DNA from: Gyromitra esculenta
Taxonomy: Eukaryota > Ascomycota > Pezizomycetes > Pezizales > Discinaceae
Assembly: GCA_038503075.1 (NCBI GenBank)
Contig: JBCAML010000001.1
Location: 744,001-808,000, forward strand
Reading direction: 5' to 3'
Length of the DNA: 64,000 nucleotides
Shown: one piece after another, positions 1 through 10,945 of the stretch
Numbering within the stretch: the stretch's first letter is position 1
Layout of the letters: every line of letters starts with the position of its first letter
Program-made: the position numbers and the translations under genes
Notes under the pieces: model-generated
The model's input: the letters and a program-made list of their open reading frames with translations, nothing else
What the model was told of the DNA's origin: nothing
The model's database searches: none

Positions 1-2173
1 GCACCAATATCCATCTCGGCCTCCTCGTCAAAGCCATGCTCAAGGTCTGCTTCCCGGCGGCGGCGGGATTCCGAAGAAGGCACACGCAACGGAACAGCAA
101 TTGGGACTTCCATTTCGTCATCCTATATTTGCACTTAAGTCAGTATGGATCACCAACTACCCTATGGCACTTTTCTGGGGTAACGGAATTTGGAAATGGG
201 CGAGAGAAAAATACCCAGATATGAACCCTTGCCCGCCTTGTTAATTCCAAAGGGCCTTGATCAGGTGTCTTCAGCGTCTCAAGGACATTGAAAGCCTGCC
301 CTTTAAGGACTGCAATCTGTTTTTGGAACATTCGCTCTTTGAAGTCAGAATCTTGCTCAAACAATTTCCGTAGCATTGTTTGTGTCTCCGCCCACCATTT
401 TGTAGATGTTAATAGTGGGATAAAGTGATCTCTGGTCTTCTGCGAGAAGGGTTGCCCGATAAGTGACACAGGGAGAAAAAGCCAACCAAATGGGAAACTT
501 CGCCATTGGTCCGGATGTTTCCATGGAAATGCCAATGAATTATCGATGGCACCGATCGTGATCGTAGTATTGACACCTGGCTGAGGTGTTCCAGATCTAG
601 AGCTTGCAACCATAGGTTCCTGAACCCGGTAGATCGGAGATGCAGAGCGCAGGCTGTTCATCCCTATGACGTTCGGATCGTTGCTTGGAGGTTGCTGAGA
701 GGGTAATGCAACGTTAAGGTGAGTTGGATGACTAACAACTGAGACCTCTTGCGTCTTCCAATCAACTTTAATCATCCAGTTATCAAGACCTCTATCAGTA
801 TTCCTCATTATATAGTCCAAGATAACAAGTTTCTCAAGCTCCTCCCGGAAACTTTGTTGCAGCTGTTCGGTCCACATAAATCGTCGATTGTTTGGATCCT
901 CCGCCTGGGAAGGATTACTTGATTCACCATCAGACAAATCATCATCATCAGCACCACTCGGTCTACAAGCTGAGGCCCAAGGAGCCCGCCTCCTTGGAGC
1001 AGCATCCGCCCGAAAGCCGGGATTATACTGATCCGGCCATGGGTGTTGACGGAGAAAAACATTAGCGTCTTTAAACCGCCTTTATTAGCTTTAAGATTCA
1101 TCGAATAAACAATAAATCGACTGTGCACCTTGAAATCCTTGGAGAAACACCTGAAAGCTTCCGACTTTTGGGGGCAAGGGCTTATGTCTCCGATAGTAAG
1201 CTCGTCGATCCCAGTAATCGTAATGAAATGCTTTGCTGGATAGTTTGACGACATCTGTGTAGGGGACTAGGAATGTTCTTAATTGTCGATCGAGAACACA
1301 TGCCGCAGCCTCAGAGATATAACTAAGATTGGGTATTAAACTTTCCAATGGGTTAGTACTAATCAATTATTCTTCACATTTGGGTTTACAAACCATGCGC
1401 GACCAAAGAAACATGGGAATCTAAACTATCAATTAGCCAATAAAAACGCAAAGCGATAAAAACCTCAGAGGTACATACAAAGTACGATGCAGCCACTTCA
1501 TCATTTTTGGGTTTAGCTTTCCATATCTAATCGAGGAGATTCAGCAAGCCAGTCCACTCCTAATGTAGCGGTAGAAAAGCACTCACGGTTCCTCATCCTT
1601 CGGTTTGAAAACTCCCACGATCTTCCCATCACTATTCCTCATAAAATAGCTTCCAGATGAACCCTGCTTGATAAGTTTAGGATCAATACCTTTCCTAATA
1701 GCTACTCTCACTGACTCTGTAATTTCCTCGAATTGCTCCTGGGCAAGATGGGTGTTCTCCGGTAGCTCGGGTGAATTATCAGGGGTTCCATCCAGGGGAC
1801 CTCGGGAACCTTCTGGTGGCACAAAGACCGAATAGACGATTTCTAAGGGGGGATGTTCATGATGTGACCGCCCCTTCTTCAGCTTAAACTTGCTGGCAAT
1901 CTCCCTGCTCCAACGTTCCAAGCGCGCATTGATTGCTTTGATGTCGACACCAGAGCTGTTGCTCCGCGTGCGTTTCATAGCTCGGCCATTCTGATGCGAG
2001 ACGGACGGGGTTACCGCAGTGTACGGCGTTGGGTGGATGGCAGTTGGGTGAGGCTGGATTGACACGACGCGGCCTGGATAGTCGACGAGGGAATCGCGAT
2101 CGTCATCTTCCGAGTCTGAGAACTGGACATCCTGTGCGAGTCTTTCGTAGCCTGAGGCTGCGGGACGGGGCAT
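1..2173 (-). CDS. LSB6: Type II phosphatidylinositol 4-kinase LSB6 (C-terminus cut by window edge)
   Basis: Makes PI4P on endosomal, vacuolar or plasma membranes. Exons on the minus strand: 2173-1587, 1526-1479, 1420-1394, 1340-1129, 1068-215 and 122-<1. All joins keep frame. Seen in the sequence: a glycine-rich loop (QGSSGSYF) followed by VGVFKPKDEEPYG with the ATP-binding Lys; the catalytic loop NTDRGLDNWMIK; the metal-binding segment AIDNSLAFPWKHP; and the short FPCFFGRAC stretch at the place of the palmitoylated Cys-rich motif of type II kinases. The last visible exon reads DDEMEVPIAVPLRVPSS, typical of the fungal C-terminal tail, and runs off the window. I chose the Met of MPRPAASGYERLA (2173) because fungal orthologues start this way; an upstream in-frame ATG lies at 2224. 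Two exons are only 48 and 27 nt. Family assignment is very secure; the precise start is less so. Confidence 0.95.
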
Positions 2174-4692
2174 GTTGATAGCTTTGGGATGAGGTGTGAA
2201 TTGGTTATCGGTGAAGCAGTTCAAGCTGGCATGTCTACTTCGTGGTGGACGTGGACTTCGTCACAGAGCTACAGCAGATTACAGGGCACACGTATGAAGC
2301 CGCAGCCGCCGCCACCCGACACGGTTGCAAAAGCCCATAGCGCAAATGATCAAAGAACCAAGTTGTAGCGTTTCGTTTATTTTGGGGCACCGTCAAGGCT
2401 AACTTCCAGAGAATTTTCCCCGCGGTTCGCATCTTCTGTGTATCTTGTTTTATCTATTGCGTTGGCTCACAGATCATGACGTTTCGGCAGTTTTCTGGGC
2501 AGGATGCAGAGCCTCATTCAAATTATAAGCTTCGTCGGATTCTCTGCTTCTTTTTCGTCCTTACCACTCTGCAGGATCTTGCCGTGCCACTTAATACCCG
2601 CGCGCTCTGTAGGAGTGACTTCAGCTCTGGGTGTGTTAGCCGCCAGTCGTTTCTACTCGCCCTCTGTAAATAGGACTGACCAACCCTACCAGGTTCGATT
2701 GACAGAACGGCAGGCATTCCACAAAACGGATGATAGTGGTATCGTAAAAACGTTACCCAAACCCCAGGCCTCGGGTATGGATAACGAATTCTGATATTCC
2801 ACGCTTCCCGGTGGGCTTACTTATTTGTGTTTCCCACATTGAAAGGTAACTACTCTACACTTTAGTAAAACATGCAGACGATCAGCCTACAAATGTCTCG
2901 GGAGATTCTCGCCAATCTAGAGTTTCAATGATATGATGAGTACATGATGCAATTCACCAGGGTGTTTTGGATTATTCCCCTCCGTGTTATTTTCTCGCAC
3001 ATTCTGCTGCGGATGGGGCAATCTCATCATCAGTTCCCAATCGTGTGGAACAAAGGCAGGTAACAGCCGGCTCAGCCCACTGGGCTGCTACGCCAGAACG
3101 TTGAGTGCATGCTTCTAGAAGGGTTGTCGAAACACGCTTGCTGGTGGGTTGGGGGGTTGGGATGCTCCGAAATTGGCTCAACGGACAGGGTGACTACGCA
3201 CAATCTCAATTCGTGCGGGTGCGCTATCGGCGAATCTCACTTATCACAAGCGATCCATTTTGGATCGTGTTTAGTGGGGCGGAAGAAGCTGAAGAAGCAC
3301 GAAACGAAAAAGGGGCAAAGCAACGCCCAGATCCGTAAATCAGGGCAAATCCCAATCAGTCCCAACCATCTACCAGATGCGTGTCAGCAAATTGTTATCA
3401 TCCATGCTCGTCATGCCGCTGGCTGCTATCTGGGGGATGCCTGTGTTGGTGAGAGGATAGGTAAGCTATCCGCTTATCTCTATCTGGTAATATCTGGAGG
3501 AGCTGATGCTAATTTTATCTCGCTTCATCCGTCGTAGCTCCGGGCTGGGGGGTGTAAGTGTAAATTTATGTGGGAGCAGAGGAAAAACAAAACTTCTAAC
3601 GGAGAGAGTGTAAGAGATGCAAGGGAGCACAGCACAATACGAGGCTGGATGAATAGATGGGAGGATGGATGGATGGATGGATGAACTGGTCCTCCAGTTC
3701 GAAATCCATCGAAATTGTTGAATCTGCCACACAAAGCAGCGATTAGGACTTATCGACAACGGTGCTGTACCACCGATTCGTCCTTATCTACGGTGACCAC
3801 CCACCCCCTTTCCACCCATTTCCCTTTGCTGCTTTGATTCTTATCCCCGTCGTTCGTTGTTTCCTTCCTCCTTCCATCACTCATTCCTTGCATGCCCTGG
3901 ATCCGTAACCGCGCTCCACAAAAGAAATCCCATCTTTCTGCTGTCCGAGGACTTTATTTTTTTATTTATTTGATATCCCTGATACGTTTTTAATATATCT
4001 TCTTTCGGTTTTCATTTATTCCGTTATCCCCCCCACACACAACACACACTCTCACTCACACTCACACGCACATTCTGACAGCTCTCCTTTTCCAATTCGT
4101 TGTCAAATATCGTTTTCTTCCTCCAGTCTATTTGTCTTTCTCTACTCTACCTACCTACCACCTACCTATCACACTTCTTTCTCCCAGACTGGGTTATCAT
4201 CATCACCATTCTTCCTCTTCCTCTACCTCCCTCGAGCCTTCCACTCCCACTCCCACCTTTCGCCCGCATTACCATCGCCTACTCTGCCCTCACCAAGCGG
4301 AGCTTTGGTGCTTTAGATCATAAGCTGGCGCCCACGGCCCTTTTCTACTCTCCTGCCCCGGAGCAGTTGTTACCATCCCCTCATCACCTCCTTCATCCAA
4401 CATCCAACAGTGACAACAGCCCGCGGTTGCCTTCCATCTCGCGGACGTCTTCCATTTCTCCGTTGCCATCCCTCAGCACGCTGGCTTCCGTCGCACTCCC
4501 GACTCCCCCGTTGCGGTATGTTACCGGCAGCCCCCATTTAGAGTTCTCGCTTTTTTTTCCCATACCCCTTATCAACGCAACGCCTTCCCTTATCTATACG
4601 AGATCGACCCCAATCAGAAGAAAAAAAAACAAAACCCCCTTTTTGCTGACATCGCATTTTTGATAATGATTAGATTGAACGGGGGCTTCGCT
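2174..4692. other. Intergenic region and long pyrimidine-rich leader of the GATA gene
   Basis: No conserved gene is seen here; the small ORFs look random. The region holds a short GGAT tandem array near 3657-3682, a CA-rich run near 4030-4070 and a strongly pyrimidine-rich stretch from about 3780 to 4500, as is common just upstream of fungal transcription starts. A well-formed intron is visible at 4516-4673 (GTATGT donor, GCTGAC branch point near 4644, TTAG acceptor). It probably lies in the 5' leader of the GATA gene, and it removes the in-frame ATGs at 4660 and 4666. Confidence 0.6.
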
Positions 4693-5712
4693 ATGACTTT
4701 TGCTACTTCGTCACCAGGAGCGAGTACCGCTGGGCAAGGAACTACTCCGGTAATTTTTCCCATTACTTTTTCTCTCATCGATTTGGTGTCGACACGCGAC
4801 TATTTTGTCGGTTTTTTCCTTATCGCGCAATATGCTAATACACTACCAACAGCCAATTTGTCAGAATTGCACAACTTCCACAACTCCCCTATGGCGAAGA
4901 GATGAAAGTGGCTCGGTTCTTTGCAATGCCTGTGGACTGTTCTTGAAACTTCACGGTAGACCGCGACCTATTAGTTTGAAGACTGATGTTATTAAAAGTC
5001 GAAATCGCGTGAAGAACTCTGGGCAACCTGCGAAGAAGAAGGTTAGCGATGCCAATATCCTCGCGCATTTTTTTCGTTATCTAATTTTTTTTAGAGCCTT
5101 TTTGATTCGCCGAACGGTGCAGCAAATGGTCATCAAATAGCAAGATCAGAAAACGGTACACCTCCTCCCGGCCACCGTAAACCATCGTCGGGCACCGCGT
5201 CGAATAGATCCGTATCGCCTCAATCGCGAGCTGGAACCCCTTTACCGCTTACATCACATATTGCGCCTCCATCGATATTTGAATCACTTGTTAACCATGC
5301 CGACAATTCTGTCGTCAACAGTCCTTCTCCTCTCCCAGGACTAAACTCTTTCAACCACCCTTCGCCAGGATCCACGTCATCTTTACATGACCGGCATTTA
5401 GACCAACCTGCACCGACACTCGATAGTCTGATGGGTACTAACAGCAAGCTCAAAACTCGTGTTGCCGAGTTAGAATTGGTTAATGACCTGTTCCGGACTC
5501 GAGTAAACGAACTAGAGCAAAGCGAAGCGAATGCCCGACAAAAAGAAATCACACGACGAGAGGTTGAGGCGCAGCTTAGAGTGTATCTTTCGGATAGCGC
5601 CAAGCGCGAGGAAGAGCTGAAGAGGAAACTCGATGAGGCTGAGAGGGAGCTCAATGAATTGCGTGGGGACCATCAACGGAAGAAGGTCAGGGTTTCCGAC
5701 CTGACCGAGTAA
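4693..5712 (+). CDS. AreB/ASD4-type GATA zinc-finger regulator with C-terminal coiled coil
   Basis: Nuclear transcription factor of the AreB (Aspergillus) / ASD4 (Neurospora) / NreB (Penicillium) group, which modulates nitrogen-regulated genes and, in Neurospora, ascus development. Exons: 4693-4749, 4853-5041 and 5095-5712; 287 aa from this start. A GATA finger of the C-x2-C-x17-C-x2-C type occupies about residues 21-46, followed by the basic tail [21 protein letters not shown] Ser/Pro-rich middle leads to a long coiled coil or leucine zipper from about residue 195 to the end ([19 protein letters not shown]...). One finger near the N-terminus plus a C-terminal zipper is the hallmark of this group and separates it from AreA. 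The start is uncertain: 4660 and 4666 are also in-frame ATGs but probably lie in an intron, and an open frame without AUG continues upstream to 4079 (see findings). Confidence 0.9.
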
Positions 5713-7113
5713 ATAAGTCATGTAAGAGGAGAGAAAAAAGTTTGGACTAAAGAGGAGGAGCAAAAGCTTTAACTAATTCACGTCATGGCATTGTGGTTTT
5801 TACTGTTGGTGTTAATTATTGTTTTGTCCTGTGCAGTGAGTACTCGGGTTTTTGGTTTCTTTGTTTACGGCTGGGGGTTCTACTTTTTTTTTATTCTTCT
5901 ATTATTTCCCTTAATTCATTTTTTCCTTAACAAAAGCAAAAGAACATAAAAAGTTTTCTTATCTAGGGCTTGCTGGTATGGTCACAGGGATTGGAATACA
6001 AAAAAAGGGAAGGGAAGCGCTCTTGTAGGAGTATTAGGGTTTTTTCAGTTGTTTTTTCTAATATTTTATGTCATCCTTCCTTTTCTTTCCTAACCACCTT
6101 TTCTCTTTACTTTATTAATTCCTTACTTGAATAATTTATAAGCCGCCTTTTTTTTTTCGTGGTTAGTTTTTGCTTTACTCGATGCCTTTTACGTTGATAT
6201 TTTTCTGTCTGATATTTTTTTTTGATATTTTTCATCTCTTTGGTGAACTCTACAGTAAATTGGGGGGAGGTGTTTTCTATTTCTGTTTATTCTTGAATCG
6301 TCCAAAAAGTTACGTCTTGTGTATTCCCGTTTACCCAAAAACCTCTCAAACCCTTTATCCTACATACTCTACTCCTTAATATCATAACTGTTCTTACTTC
6401 AATACTGGTCTTTTTTTTTTTTCTTTCTTCAAACAGATAGCTCTTCCTGTTTGCTCGGGTTTCTCCCTTAATATCCATCCGAATATATCCGGTATTTTTG
6501 ATACATGCAGTAATGAACCGGAGATGGGGTGGGGTATTTTGATGCATGGCGGCTAGTAGGTAGATTGAATGTTCAAAATGGCGATTGATTACTATCGATA
6601 AGGTCCCTCGTATCGTACCTACCTACAACCACACGCGCGTGTCTTGACAAGTAGATCCGGGGGAATTTGGGGGGGATGGCTTCCAAGAAAAATTGATGGT
6701 GATCTTCAGACCGGGTAAAATCTTCAAGCCACGACGGGCTACCGCATACAACGGCAAACGCGTTAATAGTGATATAACAAGTTGAGAAAAAATAAAAATA
6801 ATCTATGCACCACCACCCTCCCCCCTTCCCTGTAAAGCAATCGTATCTAACAGAGTACATATGGATACCCTCTAAGACTCTATCTCCTCCCCCACCGATA
6901 CCCCAGATCAAACCCGGCAAGTGATATATCGAATAATAAACTGTTTGAAAAAGAAGGAAGGGGAAAAAAGAAATAATGTGAGCTAAAAGATCTATAACCA
7001 TATCCATTCTCGCCTTCCTCATAATGTATCGCCAAAAATTGACCAAGACCCAAAAACAGTTGCTATCTGCAAGAAAAAAAAAAGTCATGAAGTATTCTTC
7101 CCCTAGAGCTCCT
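5713..7113. other. Gene-free interval between two convergent gene ends
   Basis: T-rich on the plus strand from 5880 to 6430, consistent with 3' UTR and terminator sequence of the GATA gene, and A-rich up to the end of the MCH1-like gene. I see no conserved protein, RNA gene or repeat longer than homopolymer runs. The ORF at 6573-7088 on the minus strand has no recognisable family and starts inside a plausible 3' UTR. Confidence 0.55.
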
Positions 7114-9633
7114 TCAAGCGGACGTAGCGTGGCGAGTGCTTGTGGTAGCCGCTAGCCTTCTGTTGCGCTGAATGGTCATTAGAGCAAGCACGAGGGCAGT
7201 CAGTACGGCGCCGAGTGTGATCCAATAGCTGTTCCGGTAGCATTCGAGCCCGAGCGTGCACTCACGAGGACCTTCGGGGGTGACAGTGCTGTGGTCATCA
7301 TACACTCGACCTATGTGTGGCTCACATCGTCAGCAGACTGCTCCTCTTTTTCTCCCTCCATTTTTTCTTTTTTCAGCCGCAAGATTTGAGGCAACGTGGC
7401 GTGAGGCTTTGAAAGAGATTTTTTTCTCTTCCTCGTCCGCATCCTCGCCACGCACGATAAGCTGATATGCACTTGATATGCGGCAAGGGCCCGTGCGCGC
7501 AGTGCTTGCATATTTGTGCGTATCTGACGCAAAATCGCTGTGTGCGCGAAAAAAAAACCACCCCTTCCTCAGAGTGACTGGTGTTTCACGGAGAGATGGG
7601 AGGGCTTACCGTAAAAGAGATTAAAGATCTGGCCCGAAATCACTGCTGAAACGGTCATAGTTCCCCAGTTCTGCGACAGTCCATGAAGTCCAAAAGCCTC
7701 AGAAACCTACGTGCCAAGACATAATAAGTTAGCGCTGAATCCTATCGATAGGCAGCTCTATGGATGTGGGGGATACGATTCGGCAGGCCGTACCGTACCC
7801 CGCGTATTCTCGCTGTAGTCGTACAGAGAGGAACCAGGAATCGAAGATCCTGGGAAACATCAGGGGTAAACATACTATCGTCGGGTATACACCGAACAAC
7901 ACTCCATATCCCAACCCACTTAGGGAGGAGACCAACCAGAGCTTATTGGGGTCCTCAATGCTGAGTGCGAAAATTTGCGAAAAACAAAATATGGTTGCAG
8001 AACCGACCACTAACCAGAGACGCTGTAGACCATATTTCTTGTAGAAGATATCCGAAGAAGTTCCTACAAATTGCTATTAGTTTGAGATGGTAATGTAGTC
8101 AATTAAGGGGATTATACCGCTAAGCACCCGCCCCGTGAAACTCCCGAGGGATAAGAGGGAGACATGGAAACCTTGCCGCTTTTGAACGTATTCGGGATTG
8201 GTTTCTGGTGCATATTTTCCCCAGAGCGCTTGAACCTGTTAGATTATGGTTTAGTATCACGCTAAGTAGGAATTGGAGCAATATCTGCATACAGAGTGTC
8301 CGATATTACTTGAAAAAAAAATCGTTAGACTGCTGAATCTTATGGCTAAGACTGGAGCTGACTTACTTGATGGTCATTAAACCGGTTCCTGTTAGCAAAC
8401 CCAGTAAGGCAAACAATAGCCAAAAGTCCGTGGATCGCGTCAACGCCCATCCTCGAATATCTACATGATGCCCGTGATGAGCGTCATTATTGCTAATAAT
8501 TTTACTGCTTGTACTTTCTGCATCCACTCGATCTTCCTCACTGCCAGAAGATGAACTTGTGAGGAAAGACGATGTTTCATCTGGCATGCAGTCCGGGTTT
8601 GCTACTCTAACAACGCTATTGCTATTGGTGCTCGTACCTGGTTCCTGATAAGTGTCTTTTGCTGCACCTCGACTTTCACCAGACCTTGTCCGATGTAGTC
8701 TATTATTTCCGGCATAGTCAGGTTCGGCCGACGGTAGAACAGAGTAGACACCTGGCATAGGAACTACTTGAAGAAAAAGATATGACACTAAAACGAGAGT
8801 GCTAGTTGCTACTGCGAGAACCAAAAGGAAGTCGCTAGTATTTCCGGGGAAAAGCCATGACGAAAGGCACGAAAAGAAGAAGGCACTGAGACCAAATGCT
8901 GCCAAAGGTAATGCGGTTGCAGTTCCACGATGATTAGGGAAATTGAGAGCAGCTTTAACCAGTTCGAGATCTCCGTCAGTTCTGCGTTAGTTGTTATAAG
9001 GGTTAGGGTTGAAATCATACCAGCTTTCATTGCTCCCCCAAAGGCAGCACAGCTTCCAACTCCAGTCAAAGAAGAAAAGAAACATAATGCAGCTACACTC
9101 ATGGAACCCTTCCCGGCATCCATTGCTATGGATAATTTCAGCTAGCTACCTAAAACATGAATCTAATATGAAATACCTTGGTAGATTGGATAATATCCAC
9201 AAAATAGCAATACGGCACCCATCAAAACAGGTAATCGAGGGCCTTTCGAGTCGACAAGCATTCCGCTTGGAATTCCTGTATCTTGTTTAGAGGCTAATTT
9301 ACATGAAATAGGTTCCTCATAGATTCATACCCGCTAGGTACATGCCTAGATTACCCCAAATACCCTGCGGTTCGTTAGACTCGCCCATCGAAACAGTATT
9401 CTTGGGATACCTACAATCAAGTTACTCTCTGTCGCGCTAAGATGCAGTCTTTCTGCGAGCTGAGGAGCGTATGCCGAGTATACATACTAAACGAAAGGAA
9501 GATCAGTCTGGCACGAGAGAAAGCGGAGGAGAAGCAAAAAAGGTACTACATTTGTTCCGGCTGCGAGTGCTATACATGTCGAAGCTAATAAACTCACGAG
9601 ACGAGCGGCTCGTAGCCGCTTCTCGGATATCAT
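7114..9633 (-). CDS. MCH1-like major facilitator superfamily transporter
   Basis: Multipass MFS permease of the fungal MCH1 (monocarboxylate-permease-like, Nodulin-like) family; the yeast protein is vacuolar and its substrate is unknown. Eleven exons on the minus strand: 9633-9550, 9486-9415, 9364-9331, 9275-9177, 9125-9021, 8970-8367, 8308-8293, 8235-8118, 8063-7876, 7706-7610 and 7310-7114; 537 aa. Joins rebuild family-typical blocks: YSAYAPQLAERL, GNLGMYLAGIPSGMLVDSKG, HRGTATALPLAAFGLSAFFF, GLLTGTGLMTINNIGHSVQALW, GLGYGVLFGVYPTIVSEAFG and GLSQNWGTMTVSAVISGQIFN. A long acidic Ser-rich cytoplasmic loop (about residues 210-310) splits the two halves. The C-terminus ends with CTLGLECYRNSYW and a last membrane span. 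Exon 7 is only 16 nt. The protein looks intact. A narrow substrate cannot be deduced. Confidence 0.93.
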
Positions 9634-10945
9634 CTTTGGTGGATGAAACGATCTATGCGCGCGACGTGGGAAGTTTAAGGTACCGGCCGTTATTGGAGAA
9701 GCGTGTTGACTTTAGGTGACTCCTAGAGGCCACGAGTAAGAAACGAAGAGTGTGTTTTTGCTGAAAACCTCACTGCATCTAGCAGTTTGCAGGCACGAGA
9801 CGCGGGCTATCTAGTGGGAGTCAATGCGGGCTGAGTTCCTAAGATGCGCCCGGAATAGTACAGGAGCCCGGTGAGTAACAGAAATCGTTATGCGATTCAG
9901 TCCGTACTTAGGAAATTGATCACTGCCTCAGTGATGGTAAACGACGAGTGTTGTAGGAAGTCCTGGAGGTAATAGAGGTCGAGGGAGAAAGTCAGGGATG
10001 GTGAGGGGCGGATCGTATGTATATATTGATGTTGCGTAAAAGGTTCAGCACCCTGGATGGTGCTCAGATCGAAGAAGTTCCAGACATTAGGTCAGGTTGA
10101 CACCCAATTGGGGCCGCAGAGGCGTTGATAGGTCGGCCACGCGCGTAGCTACCTACTACCAAAGTCCCATGTCGGGACAAGCACCCGATTCCGGAATCGC
10201 ATCTTGGGTAACAAAACGATAGCCGGGTAACACGTAGCCTCTGCCAAGAAATGAGATGCTCATCGCTTGGCCCACACACATCTTGCCAATACATGTCGCT
10301 CTTGGCGTGAAGTCAAGTAAATATACCGATAGCGCGTAGATTGATGGTATAATCATCTCGACACGGTTGGTAGTAAACGGGAAACAGGAAAAAAATTAGT
10401 AGGTCGAAAGCTGATTCTTTGTCTATTTGAACTTCCTCCTGCTTTGGTATACCTACATCTACATGTACACTTACGCTCATGGATTTTTAGGAGAGTTACA
10501 TGTTGGATTACATGTATGTTGCTGACACTCTTGGCGCTGTGTCACGGGGAAGGATGTGTTCGCCTGTCACGCGATATATTACCTATCATAGCACATAGTA
10601 AGCACTGGCCGCGGGGAAACCAGGGGTTATAAATATATATTGCTAGATCCCAGGGTTGGTGTTTTAATGGAATATATGAAGTGCTTGATATTGTCACAAG
10701 GCCTAAAATAAGTGTGAGTGCCTAGTTGTTTCCACAGCCGAGTGAGATTACATGACCGTGGAAACCTCACCACAACATTGCATCGTATCTCCAGCATTTG
10801 TAGTTCCAATCCTTCTTCGATTCTCCTTTTTAACTTTCTTATCGTTTCCAACTCTCTCCATCATCCTGTCATTCTCATCGCATTCCTCTATTGCCCTTTA
10901 CACACATTAGCCACATCGTGCCAATACAATCTGCCCACTTCCATC
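9634..10945. promoter_or_regulatory. Shared upstream region of the divergent MCH1-like and CNNM-like genes
   Basis: 1.3 kb between two divergent start codons. No conserved coding sequence is seen on either strand. Two copies of the palindrome TACATGTA occur at 10460-10467 and 10509-10516. The last 200 bases before 10946 are C/T-rich, as expected of a fungal promoter and leader. No specific operator can be assigned. Confidence 0.5.

Noticed and set aside
4079..4663. 187-codon ORF beginning near 4100 as an independent gene.
   Set aside because: It starts at TTG, is largely pyrimidine-driven Leu/Pro/Ser, and overlaps the leader intron. It is discussed only as a possible extension of the GATA factor.
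6573..7088. 171-codon minus-strand ORF rich in Phe/Tyr.
   Set aside because: Composition follows the T/A-rich 3' region between two convergent genes; no conserved motif.
10064..10356. Overlapping minus-strand ORFs between the MCH1-like and CNNM-like genes.
   Set aside because: Short, no start context, no family; the region is better explained as promoter.
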